64,000 nucleotides of DNA from Symbiodinium natans (taxonomy: Eukaryota > Sar > Dinophyceae > Suessiales > Symbiodiniaceae), in the NCBI GenBank assembly GCA_905221605.1, contig CAJNDS010000671.1, forward strand, positions 29,017 through 93,016, read 5' to 3'. Of this stretch, positions 53,837-63,968 are shown piece after piece (within the stretch, counting starts at the first letter, position 1; each line of letters starts with the position of its first letter). Both the position numbers and the translations under genes were made by a program. A model generated the notes under the pieces. The model saw only the letters and a list, made by a program, of their open reading frames with translations, was not told the origin of the DNA and did no database searches.

Positions 53837-54660
53837 CAGTTCCGTACCCAGGTTCCGGTGCAGAGCTTGGCTTGCTCTTCTCTGTGGATGGCCCGGCCTC
53901 TTTACGTTTAGAGTTTGGGTTCAGGGTTCAGGGGTTTAGGGTTTAGGGTTCAGGGTTTAGGATTTAGGGCTTAGGGGTTTGGGGTTAAGAACCTGGGTTT
54001 TAGGGCGTGGGGTTTAGAATTTGCGTTTAGGGTGTTTAGGCTTTCAAACTTTGTGTTTGGGGTTTTGAATCTGGGCTTTGGGTTTAGGGTTCAAAGTCTT
54101 CGAGTAGTAGTGTGGGTCTCGTAGATGCAGGGAAGGACCACGGTTTAGGGTTTAGGTTTGAGGGGTCAGGGCTTTCCCAGTATCCTTCCAGAAACGCAAC
54201 CCTTTGCTTCGTGGTTTGCCTTAACCCTAAACCCTAAACCCTTAAGCCTACGAAGATGGATCTCTGTAGGTTTATCGGTGAATACCCACGGGCCATTAAA
54301 TAAAGATGCCTGCGCAGTAAGCCCCAAAAACCTAAATCCTAAGCCCTTAAAAAACCAGACCCTGAGTAAGGGACGAAGCGGTTGCCACTCGGGCTCCTAA
54401 TTTTAAGCTATAGGGCTTTGGTTTTTAGCATCCTACCAAACCCTAAAGCCTAACAAAACCCCAAACCCTAAACCCTAAACCCTAACCCTAAACCCCAAGT
54501 CCTAAACCGCCAAGCCTTTTGGGTCGTGTTCTGTGGGTCCTCCTCCTTCGGCTGGCTGCGCGGGAGGGACTCCTCGAAGGCGTCTTCGGAGCCCGAGTTC
54601 AGGGGTCCGTTCGGGATTTAGGGTTTAGGGTTTAGGATGCAGGGTTTAGGATTTAGGGTT
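53837..54660. repeat. decayed heptamers both ways
   Basis: G-rich decayed words at 53905-54100, C-rich runs at 54222-54245 and 54435-54500, and a G-rich run at 54617-54665. No gene is supported. Confidence 0.6.
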
Positions 54661-55600
54661 TAGGGTCGCGCAGAGGCCTTGTGCCGCCCAAGAATTTCCA
54701 ATATGAGCAGGTGGATGTTGTTCTAAATTCTAGTGCCAAGCCTATAAGGTTGCAGGGTTCCCTTGCGCCTCGCCCTTGCGCCGCCTTGCGCCGTGCTAGT
54801 GTTTGGCCACGCCGGCTAACATGCCAACCACAGAATGTGGTACCGACAAGCTCCCTGGGGCGCACCTTGCTCTATACATCCCGGCGTCGAAGCTGTCCCT
54901 GGCCGTGTTTGTCTTCCTGCTTCCTGGGAAACCTCTGGCTGCCCACCTCCGAAGATCCTTTGATAAGGCCCATGGCTTCACATCGGCCATGCTGTCTTGC
55001 GCCAGCCTTGTGCTTTCCTTGCGCCACTGGGTGCAACCTAAACCCTTGATTTGGGGCGGAGAAAGTAACCTGCTTGAATATTTGTAGATACTCCAGCGGG
55101 CGGGTTGGGGGGGGGCGCAGGCCCCGCCCATTGACAAGTGTACCAGATTTGAGCGACTGTTGCGAGATTTTGAGCGGGGGGGTTGGGGGGGCGCAGCCTC
55201 CCCCCATTTGCACAAATGGTGCTGCAACAAAGAAAAGTGCCATAAATATTGGGCATCCCGAGCAAGTATTCTGTTTGAATATTTGCAAATACTCCAGCGG
55301 GAGGGTTGGGGGCCCCATTTGCAAATCTTTGGCTTGCATGCCAGGTTTTGGGGACTGTGCTTGTGTGTGAGATTTTGAGCGGGGTGCCTCTTGAAAAGCC
55401 TAAAAACAGGGAGCACAACAAGCAAATACTCGGGAGGCGTGCAGTTTCCAGACTCCAAATTTAGTTTCGAGTCCAGGACTCTCTCAGCACCAGCACATGC
55501 CGGAAAGTACGCGCCTGCCGATGTTTTTGTACTTAAGCACAAAGAGGCCACCCGTGGTTGCGGGCAGCACAAGGCCGTTCCCCGTTTAGGGTTTGGGTTG
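54661..55600. repeat. heptamer-free island with imperfect repeats
   Basis: TATTTGTAGATACTCCAGCGG at about 55080 recurs as TATTTGCAAATACTCCAGCGG at about 55280. GAGATTTTGAGCGGGG occurs at 55164 and 55369. Each is followed by GGGTTGGGGG or similar. The minus strand is open over long stretches (258 codons from 55572), but three overlapping frames share the same repeats. I read it as a dispersed repeat, not a gene. Confidence 0.5.
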
Positions 55601-56452
55601 TTCGGGTTTGAGGTTGAGGGTTTTAGAATAGCTTTGGGTCTTAACTAGGGTGCATGAAGTGGTGATAGGAAATCCAAGTAAGGTTATACCAATGATAGCG
55701 GTAGTTTCCCTGAGTGTTAGCAAGTGCAGGTCCTGCGAGGCATGTACACATGCAACTTTAGCATGTCCGTTGCTTTCCGCATCGTGGGTGTGATTGGCCT
55801 AACATGGTGGTTGGGCGCAAGCTGCACAAAAAAATTGCACAATGCATGTGCTGCCTCCATCCATGAAATCCTAAGCTCTACTGGAACCTAAGCCCTAAGC
55901 CCTAAACCCTAAACCCTAAACCCCAAGCCCTAACCCTAAACCCTAAGCACCTTCGTATCAGCCAAGAGGCGGCAGCCATCCCCGTCGCGTCCGTGGAGGC
56001 GGCGCAGGACTCGTAGGAGGCCTCGTACTGGCAGACAACCCTAAACCCCGGCAGGTAGCGGTCTAGGTTTAGGGTTTCATGGTTTCATGGTTTCGGGTAG
56101 GGTTTAATGATTTAGGGCTGAGGGCACATGGGTTCAGGGTTTAGCGGTCCAGGGTAGAGTTCGGTTCAGGGTTCATGGCTTGGGGCTTCAGGTTTAATGG
56201 TTCACGCTTAGGGTTTGAATGGTTTAGGGCTGATGTGGTTAAGGGCTTGATGGTTGAGGGTTGAGGGTGCAATTCAGATTTAGGGTTGCTTGCCGACCAG
56301 GGGTGGTTTGCTTAGGGTTTAGGGCAAAGTGCTCGCAAACAGACTAACGGTTTACGACAAAGGACAAGTACGGTATGGCACGAGCTCCCAGGCGAAATGG
56401 TACCACTTCAACGGCATTCGAGCCACAGAGCCCCCCCCCTTCAGAACCCCAT
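55601..56452. repeat. heptamer mosaic, heavily decayed
   Basis: C-rich run at 55885-55945 with CCCTAAG units. The stretch 56060-56320 is made of GGTTTCATGG, TTTAGGG and GGTTCAGGG words. No gene is supported. Confidence 0.6.
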
Positions 56453-56568
56453 CTAGGCTGCCCAGTAACCTAGGCTTAAAGAGGGTGCCCTTTTTTTGCT
56501 TAAAGGGGCTTATAAGGGAACCTAAACCCCCCCCAAAAAGGGAATAAGGGTACTACTGGGCATCCTAG
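56453..56568. mobile_element. inverted-repeat element, family C (C6)
   Basis: CTAGGCTGCCCAGTAACCTA at the left pairs with TACTACTGGGCATCCTAG at the right. The centre is TTATAAGGGAACC. Confidence 0.65.
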
Positions 56569-57856
56569 ACATAACTATTCAGACCGTAGGGGGCCCTCTT
56601 CACTTCAGGCACGCCGCCGGGGATATTCGTGTGGTGCCAGTCCTCGAAGAATCAGGAACCGGTGGTGCCTGCGGAGGGTGGCCCTCAACCCTCAACCCTC
56701 AACCCTCAACCCTGAACCGTAAGCAACCAGTGTTCAGGGCTTCGGCTTTCAGGGTTGAGGGTGTAGGGTTCAAATCCCTCTCGGCCCCAATCCGGACACC
56801 CCGCACCACCTTTATCCCTTGAATCCCTCACACCCTGAGGTCTAGAGGCCTGTAGTGGGGCCCCGAGCCCAAGAACTTCAGCGAATTTCAGCCAGAGGCT
56901 GAGAGTGAAAACCCACACTCAAGGCCTAAAGTCTGAACCCAGGGGCCCCAAACATTGAAACAGTAAACCTAGGGTTTAGGGTTTAGGGTTTAGGGTTTGG
57001 GGTTTAGGGTTTAGGGTTGGTATCTGAGGGCGCCTGTTAACCACATGGGTTTGGCAAAAGGATAAGGTCTTGGGCATGCAGAGTTTTGAGGGTGTAGGGT
57101 GTAGAGCATATAATGTGGCACCTCCTTTAGTGTGGGCCCCCCCCCCCCCCCGCCCATGAACAGTCGAGGCGTGGATGGGATCCTGATTACACGGCCCCGG
57201 GGGCTTATATGATTTTAATAGGGAGGAGTTTAGATAGGTCTAAAAGGGGCAGCGATGCCCGGTTATCTTTTTTAAAGGCGCGCCACGTGGAATTTTCTTA
57301 CGGAGCCCGGACGATGTGTCTTTGAAGAGGGACTCCCAAACAGTCAGGGTGTCCTGAATAATTCAGCCAATTTGTCTTTTAAGAGGGGGCCGATACTAAA
57401 GCGGGTGCAACATTAGACTTCAGGGTCTAGGGTGGAGGGCATGTAGTTTATCTAGGGCCCTGGGTTAGGGTTTGTAGAGTTTCGGGCTAGGGATTTAACG
57501 GTTCGGCTATTGTTAAACCATATGTATATGTGCAAGACATCAACCTTCTAGATCTTGCGCGGAGCAACCCTAGACCGTAAATATCGGGGGAGAGGGTTGC
57601 TCTGGGCAGGGTTTAGGGCATGGCTGTAAACTTATGGGATTTCCAGAGCTTCGAGCTCAGCAGTGGGCGGCAGAAGCCTAAGCCCTGTTCCGAGACGCTG
57701 GTCGTGCACTCGAGCCGAAGGCTAAAAGCTCCATAGAAACCCTCACCCCTAAACCCCTAAACCCTTAAACCCTAACTCACCACTTAACCCTAGCCCGAAA
57801 TCCTGAACCCCACCAAGACCCTGAGCCTCTCCCCTTCATGAGCCTTCATCTTGCTT
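56569..57856. other. unique sequence, sparse heptamers, poly-C
   Basis: CCCTCAA tandem words at 56684-56712 and a G-rich run at 56968-57016. About 14 C lie at 57138-57151. No gene is supported. Confidence 0.55.
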
Positions 57857-57859
57857 CAG

Positions 57860-57997
57860 GTATATCCCATCAGCAACCCGGCACTCTCATCCGACTACAG
57901 GAACTCCATGCCCCAGGGCCTCCAACGCTGGCAATGGTTTGGGGAAGCGCCAGATGATCTGAGCTGTGGAGCCATGAACAACCTACCTGTCCAATAA
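57860..57997 (+). CDS. candidate terminal exon, 45 codons
   Basis: TTCATCTTGCTTCAG upstream is a plausible 3' splice site. The frame reads VYPISNPALSSDYRNSMPQG, then LQRWQWFGEAPDDLSCGAM, and ends NLPVQ before TAA at 57995. The Trp-rich composition is protein-like. No ATG, no upstream exon and no recognised family. Confidence 0.27.
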   Translation, partial: VYPISNPALSSDYRNSMPQGLQRWQWFGEAPDDLSCGAMNNLPVQ

Positions 57998-58548
57998 CCG
58001 AGGAATAACTAAGGTTAAGCTTTAGCATTCCTGCTAGATAAGGAAACGCAAAAACTCAAGTTCAACTGCTGACAAAATAAAACAATGCTGCCATGTGTCA
58101 CTGCGCGCGCACGCGCGCGTACACGACGTTGTCATGCAATGATCGCTGTTGCTACGTTTTGGGTTATCTCTACATTAGATGCCAAGGCAGCGTGGTTTGA
58201 ACACTTCGGACTGTGAACTGAAAAAAACCTGAGCGGAAAACCCTGAACACCATCTTCAGTCGCATGCGCAAAAGCACAAGATTCCTGCAGGCCCGGCAGG
58301 CTTTACACCCTACACCCTAAACCCTAAACCCATGAAGTCGGCCTTCCACAAGGGATGTGACAACAGACTGATGCAACTAGGATACTTGTATGTTATGCAC
58401 AAACACCGCAGGGGTTCGACGGAGTTTTGCGAGCGCCCCGAATGTGTGGCCTCTTGATCTGGTGAGGGTTGAGGGTTTAATCCCCTCCCCCTGATCAGAC
58501 TCCCCTCTACCCAATAATGTTCGCGATACACTGTATTCCATTGCTGTA
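57998..58548. other. unique spacer with CG-alternating tract
   Basis: GCGCGCGCACGCGCGCG at about 58103-58119 could form Z-DNA. No gene is supported. Confidence 0.5.
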
Positions 58549-58592
58549 ACCCTAAACCCTAAACCCTAAACCCTAAACCCTAAACCCTAAAC
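58549..58592 (-). repeat. CCCTAAA array, about 6 copies
   Basis: Perfect heptamers. Confidence 0.95.
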
Positions 58593-58779
58593 TCCCAAGG
58601 TTGTTTTTTTATAAGGTTGAGGGCTTCATCCTGCAGCCTGCACCCCTAAACCCGAGGAGGTGCGAGGTCCGGGCCGCCATCACAAACCGACCGCTTCGCA
58701 ACTCCTGGACGGAGAGGTTTAGGGTCTAGGGTTTAGGGTTTAATTAGGGTTTAGGGTTTAGGGTGGGGGACGGAGGTTT

Positions 58780-58883
58780 GGGGATTTCCGAAAATAGGGG
58801 TGCCTGGTTTGGGGGTCAGTTTTAAAGGGATTCTATTCCATTTGGGGTAAAAACGGGGTACTTCTATTTTGGGAAATGCCCCA
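58780..58883. mobile_element. inverted-repeat element, family B (B9)
   Basis: GGGATTTCCGAAAATAGGGG at the left and CTATTTTGGGAAATGCCCC at the right pair with each other. The core is AAAGGGATTCTATTCCATTT. Confidence 0.68.
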
Positions 58884-59528
58884 TTTTGGGGGGATCGGGG
58901 TTCACAAAAGATCCCCGACCGCTGTGGATTTTGTTGTGATTCTTCGTGGTCTGGGCTTGTAGTGCTGTTTTGTTGGTGCTAGAGGAAGGTGGGCGACAAT
59001 CAGAAAGCATTAAAGATCACTGGCGCATCAAAATTGGACCCTGGTGCGCCTGAGTAGATTTGCATGCACCCACACTCCATGATACCACTTCGCACACCAA
59101 CAGAAACCACTTCGTGCACCCACAGAAGCCCAAGAGACGTAGACTGGCAACCTCTGTGCTGTCGATGGCTCCATGTATGACATCCGGCCAAACGCACCTT
59201 TAATGTTTCGGGTGAACCAGTGTGTTCACGTTATTCTTGCACGGGCGGCCAAACTTGGCTCGGGTAAGTGCCTCCTCGGATCCATCGGGAACCTGGGTGT
59301 TGTACACACCTCGAAAGGTTTACAACTTTTGCAGAACAAAGTAACACCCTAAACCCTAAACCCTAAACCCTAAATCCCCGAGCCCTTCCCCTCCAGAGTC
59401 CTCCAGCATCTCCATCCTGCTTTTCCCATGCCATGCCAGGAAAAAGCATTGAGGGGGGAGGGGTTTAAGGGGGGTTTAGGGGGTTCAGGGGGTTTAGGGG
59501 GTTTAGGGTTTTGGGCCGCCCCAAGGTG
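58884..59528. other. unique spacer, then decayed G-rich words
   Basis: CCCTAAA run at 59345-59372 and TTTAGGGGG-type words at 59460-59510. No gene is supported. Confidence 0.55.
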
Positions 59529-59577
59529 GGGGGCTTCCGAAAAATATCTCTACCCTTCTCAGAATAAGGATTATAAG
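59529..59577. mobile_element. family B remnant (B11)
   Basis: GGGCTTCCGAAAAATAT and AGAATAAGGATTATAA resemble family B left ends. It abuts A8. Confidence 0.35.
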
Positions 59578-59676
59578 TTGGGATGTTCCCCCTTTTTCTA
59601 GCAGTCCTTGATTGGGATGATTATGGGGGGTGCTATAATCCCGAAAAAGGACTGCTAGTAGAAGGGGAGCATCCCA
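59578..59676. mobile_element. inverted-repeat element, family A (A8)
   Basis: TTGGGATGTTCCCCCTTTTT, CTAGCAGTCCTTGATTGGGA and the complementary right arm ending GGGGAGCATCCCAC. About 45-bp arms. Confidence 0.75.
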
Positions 59677-59855
59677 CGTTGTGCTTGCTGGGAGTCTCCA
59701 AGATTCCCCTATGTTGGGAAATGCTTAACCCTAAGCCCTAAGCCCTAAACCCTAAACCCTAAACCCTAAGCCCTAAAACCCAAAACCCTAAACCGTTTTC
59801 ACCATGGAGGCCTGCTTGGGCTTTCATGGCCTAAGCTTAGGGAGGAAGTCGCAAA
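59677..59855. repeat. CCCTAAG/CCCTAAA run with spacer
   Basis: Run at 59727-59795 mixes CCCTAAG and CCCTAAA. Nothing else is seen. Confidence 0.7.
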
Positions 59856-59953
59856 ACTAGACCCAGGAGCAACCTAGGAATATTTTTGGTTTCAAAGAGG
59901 TCATAAGCGAACCCAAACCCCAAAACAGGGGAATAAGGGCCTACTCTGGGTCC
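59856..59953. mobile_element. inverted-repeat element, family C (C7)
   Basis: ACTAGACCCAGGAGCAACCTAG and GGGCCTACTCTGGGTCCTC form the arms. The centre has CATAAGCGAACCC. Confidence 0.5.
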
Positions 59954-60099
59954 TCGCGAAACGCTAAACCCTAAACCCTAAACCCCGTTACTTGCACGCT
60001 TCTTGTGTAGGGTGCCTGGAGCTCCGCCCGTTGACCATCACCACGAAGTCTCCCACTTGGAGCTTACGTCGGCGAATCGCTTTGAAACCTCAGTATAAT

Positions 60100-60200
60100 A
60101 CATATGTAAAACATATATATAAACATAAAGAAACATATATATATATATATATATATGCACATACTAGCATATATATATATATGTATATGTATATGTTAAT
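60100..60200. repeat. (TA)n / TATATG microsatellite
   Basis: Pure or near-pure TA and TATATG stretches. The Tyr/Ile-rich frames over it are artefacts. Confidence 0.93.
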
Positions 60201-61308
60201 ATACATTGTACATCTTCTTCGGGGGGGGAAGGGGGTCCTTACATGCTGACTCCTGGTTCTGTATCGTCGCAAAGAGATGTTGGCCTGCATTCGGGTGTTT
60301 GCAAAACCCTCCTGCGCCCCCGAGCGATGCACAATCCTAACCCGCCTTGCCAGACATGCCCCATCAACCTGATTCTTGTCACCCGTGCGCGCGTCGCGAG
60401 CAGGTTTTGCAGGCGTCATGTCTCTGAAGAGATGTAGATGAGCCTAGACGAAGCCAAAACGGTTTTAGGGTCGAGGGCCAAAGGCATAGTGCACCAGGGT
60501 TTGCGCGGTGATTCGAGGCGTGAGGCAGCATGAAACGTCAGACAGGTACAGACCATCTCCAAATAACTCCTTACTCTGTCCCTCTTCGCCTCTCCCTGTG
60601 GCGAACGCGGTCGCGGTCCCTGTTGCACCGGATGCGACAAAGGATACACATCTAGCTGCCGAATATAGGGGCCTGAAGAATTGGAATATGGTTTTGGGGG
60701 GTTATTATAGTATACTACCAAAGGGACCATAAGGGAATATCTTTAATAATGTTAACGAAACTCTTCATATAAATAATAATCATAATAACAACATTCATAA
60801 AATAATAATAATATTAATATTACTAGTAATTATTCCGACCCCTGCCACCCATGACTTACCGGGAAGTTATATCTTAGTATAAGAGGGGGGTATTGAATGT
60901 TGGGGGGTAGGGGTTAGTATGTGGGGGAGTAAAGGCTATGCATCCTTCTGATGCGGGCGAGAGGCCCATCACAGTGCTGTCATGAATGTGCTGCGCTCTG
61001 CTCTCAGGACAAACCTGTGGCAGTTTTCAGGTTTTCGGGTTCTTACGGGTTAGGGTTTAGGGCCTAAGCAACTGGTCCACTTTAGAGCACTATGTTGCGG
61101 GAGAATGTGGTGATTACCCAAACCCCCTACTCAAGAGGATTCTTGTACCTAGTTCCAGTGAGTACACCCTCTGGGTTACTACAGGACTTTAAACCCTAAC
61201 CCTTAAACCCTTGAACCCTTGAACCCTTAAACCTGAAGCCTTAAAACCCCAAAACCTAAGCCCCAAACCCTACATCGCGACTGATAACGACTAACAACTG
61301 GGCCACTG
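60201..61308. other. unique segment with AT-rich patch
   Basis: The stretch 60735-60835 is AT-rich with ATAATAATA words. Open frames at 60243-60437 and 60416-60732 have no recognised product. C-rich decayed words lie at 61190-61280. Confidence 0.5.
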
Positions 61309-61391
61309 AACCCTAAACCCTAAACCCTAAACCCTAAACCCTAAACCCTAAACCCTAAACCCTAAACCCTAAACCCTAAACCCTAAACCCT
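61309..61391 (-). repeat. CCCTAAA array, about 11 copies
   Basis: Perfect heptamers. Confidence 0.96.
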
Positions 61392-61654
61392 CGATTTGGG
61401 GTTCAAGGGCCGGTTCTGTGAACTTCGGGTTTAGGCTTTTGGGGAAGAGGGGTCGGGATTTGTGGCTCAGGTTTAGGCTTTTAAGGTTGTAAGGCTTAGG
61501 GTTTTCGGCGTTTTTCGGCTTCAGGGGGCTACAAGTTCTGGCTGAGACCGCCGTCAGGGTTGTAAGAGTTTGAACCCTCCGTGTGGGTTTAGGGGTTCGG
61601 GGTCTGAGGGGGAATGCCCTATACCCTAAACCCTAAACCCGGGGAGGTTTGGAG

Positions 61655-61846
61655 TTAGGATTTAAGGGCTTTGTTTCGGCACTGTAGGGTTGACACCCTT
61701 GGTTTGGCTATGATGAATTCCTGAGAGTAACTTCTCAGAACAACAGCTGTGTGTGGGGCCTGAACCACATGAAGACCCTCCTCCTGCGCAACCTTCTCGA
61801 AGCCCACACCCAGCCTTAGGGCCGAGTTCAATGGCTTCTCCCCCAA
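61655..61846 (-). CDS. unrecognised open fragment, 63 codons
   Basis: Minus strand: MGEKPLNSALRLGVGFEKVA, then EEGLHVVQAPHTAVVLRSYS and EFIIAKPRVSTLQCR. Protein-like, with an ATG at 61846, but it starts at the edge of an octamer array and has no recognised domain. Probably a truncated exon. Confidence 0.22.
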   Translation of the reverse strand: MGEKPLNSALRLGVGFEKVAQEEGLHVVQAPHTAVVLRSYSQEFIIAKPRVSTLQCRNKALKS

Positions 61847-61847
61847 G

Positions 61848-61964
61848 GGTTGAGGGTTTAGGGGTTTAGGGGTTTAGGGGTTTAGGGTTTAGGGTTTAGG
61901 GGTTTAGGGGTTTAGGGGTTTAGGGGTTTAGGGGTTTAGGGGTTTAGGGGTTTAGGGTTTAGGG
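61848..61964 (+). repeat. TTTAGGGG octamer array with interleaved heptamers
   Basis: About eleven TTTAGGGG units with blocks of TTTAGGG inside and at the end. Confidence 0.95.
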
Positions 61965-62947
61965 ATACTTAGCCACCACACACAAGCGCAGACAGTGCTG
62001 CACGTCTTTGAGGTTTTAAGCCGCAAGCGCTTGTGCGAGAATCGTGTTGCAGGCAGCTCAACCACTGTAATCCCTAAACACGATGAACTCGAGGCGGCTT
62101 AGGGTTTGGGTTCCCCCCTTTTGGGATTGTTCGCACATGGCACATGGAGCTAGATCCTATGAGACCCTAAACACCCTTCCCGCATCAAAGCCTAAGCCCT
62201 ATCAAAACATGTACACCCGGTATCGTCAGTGTACCCATAAAGTCCTATCTGCCCCTAAACCCTAAACCCTAAACCCTAAACCCCTAACCCCTAACCCCTA
62301 AACCCTAAACCCTAAACCCATAGGAGTGGAACAGCCGGACTAATTGGTCGTGCTCTTATGGTCGAAGGTGTGGTTTAGGGCCTCGCAAGCTCAAGCATTC
62401 GAAACTCGAAGGCCCTGCTGAAGCCCAAATACTCCAAGCCAAGATGCCAATTCACAACATTTCCTAAATATGCTCCTCTTAAGCCCAGACACGGAGTTTC
62501 AGAATATCCCTTGGGCCTACCAAAAAAGCCGCACTCTTTGCCGACCGAAGCACTTTGCGGAAGCCGCTGATGGCGGCACACGCCATCTAAGCGTTTAGGG
62601 TTTAGGGTTCTGCGTGTGAGCGTGCACAGATCAATCCCGGCCCAACCTTGAAGGGACGGGGGCAACCGAAGAGGGACAAGGGAAACAGGCAAACCCAAAA
62701 AGAAATCCCGACGACAAACCTTCCTCAGCAAGCTAAGGGCGGTGCGCCTCTTCGACTATTTTCCGACCAAGTCAAGCGAAAAAAAAACACAAGAAAGGAA
62801 ACGAAGCAGAACGGCTGTTGCCTCATGAACAGGATCTTCGACTATGCAACTTTTCTGCAAGTGATCTGATTCGTTCTCCGGAGGGCAGGAAGGTGACAGA
62901 CGAATCTCCGGCAGACTCGAATTCATTTTCAGCAGATCACTCCAAGC
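61965..62947. repeat. unique segments and a mixed C-rich array
   Basis: CCCTAAA/CCCCTAA array at 62254-62320 and two heptamers at 62594-62607. A minus-strand frame at 62375-62731 is partly protein-like but includes heptamer-derived residues and is not called. Confidence 0.6.
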
Positions 62948-63190
62948 TCACCCGCACCAAGGTCTGCAAGAGTCCGAGGCCCTCAACTCCCTAAACCCTA
63001 CAAACCCGAGGCCTCTCCAAAACTCTCTGCCCTCAGCCCCACCAGGCTTTATAAACCCCAGAGCCAAACAAAGCCAATAGAACCTGCTGCTAGGATGCAC
63101 GAACTCCTCCAAGATGGTTGGCTGGTAGGGCAGAAGGGCCACATAATTCAAAGCCTGGCGAAAGGGCGAAAACCCCTCAACCTCCAACAC
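62948..63190 (-). CDS. unrecognised open fragment, 80 codons
   Basis: Minus strand from ATG 63190: EGFSPFRQALNYVALLPYQP, then TILEEFVHPSSRFYWLCLAL and GFIKPGGAEGREFW. The first 50 residues are protein-like; the tail is GGGTTT-derived. No domain is recognised. Confidence 0.22.
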   Translation of the reverse strand: MLEVEGFSPFRQALNYVALLPYQPTILEEFVHPSSRFYWLCLALGFIKPGGAEGREFWRGLGFVGFRELRASDSCRPWCG

Positions 63191-63461
63191 CCTGACCCCT
63201 GAACCCCTAAAACGCGCTCAAGGCTCCCTAAAACCCTAAACCCTCACAACTCTACACCCTAAGAGTGGTCTAGGGCCTGATGGTGCAGGGGCTTGCGGCT
63301 TGACAGCCTCTATTTGCACGCCGTTCTTGAGGTTTCAGTGCTTCAGGGTAGGGTTTTTGGGTTTAAGGTTTTGAGTTTCGGTAGAGATGGCCTACGCAGG
63401 AGACCTAGGCTTCATCCACGGAAGGAACGCACCTCACCCTCCTTTTGCCTCATACCATGAG
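63191..63461. other. unique spacer, decayed heptamers
   Basis: CCCTAAAA words at 63225-63260 and GGGTTT words at 63340-63380. Nothing else is recognised. Confidence 0.5.
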
Positions 63462-63520
63462 TTTTCGAAAATACGGGTGCTTCCTGGTGCTTCCTAGAAT
63501 AAGGATGGTAGATTAGCGAC
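63462..63520. mobile_element. family B remnant (B10)
   Basis: GAGTTTTCGAAAATACGGGTGC matches family B left ends. The rest is lost. Confidence 0.4.
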
Positions 63521-63818
63521 CCTCCCTCCCCCCCCCTCAACATTCAGATTAGCTAGCAAGGCATGCTCTTTCTTGTCGAGAAACCTGGAGCCACAGATAA
63601 GCCATTCCAAACTCAAATCCCAAACCCTAAACCGAAAACCGAAGCCCGCAAACCTGAACCCTGAACCCTAAACTTGACAAGACCTTGGTGTGCGCTCACC
63701 ATCTCGGGGGCTTGTGAGGATGCAAGGGGCCATTGACATGAGAAGCGGGGTTTGGGGGAGGGGGGGGGGTCCCCCTGATGGTGAGGGTTTAGGGTTTAGG
63801 GTGGCCGGTCTCGACATC

Positions 63819-63900
63819 TAAGGGTAGCTAGGTGGGCCCTCGGATTGAATACGCTTTTGGTTGAGGGGTGTATAAGGGGCTCCCTAAAGGCCCATACTCT
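63819..63900. mobile_element. family D remnant (D5)
   Basis: TAAGGGTAGCTAGGTGGGCC and GTATAAGGGG, then GGCCCATACTCTCATC. It follows a short G-rich run at 63785-63801. The right arm is missing. Confidence 0.45.
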
Positions 63901-63968
63901 CATCTTCCTCGCGGCTGCAACCCCTAACCCCACACACTAAACCCGGAATCCTTTGAACCCTTTAGCGT

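Noticed and set aside
54796-55572. 258-codon minus-strand frame
   Set aside because: Overlapping open frames share the same repeat units and there is no domain; a dispersed repeat explains it better.
56767-56793. AGGGTTCAAATCCCT, a tRNA T-arm look-alike
   Set aside because: No matching acceptor 5' strand, D-arm or anticodon arm is found within 75 bases upstream.
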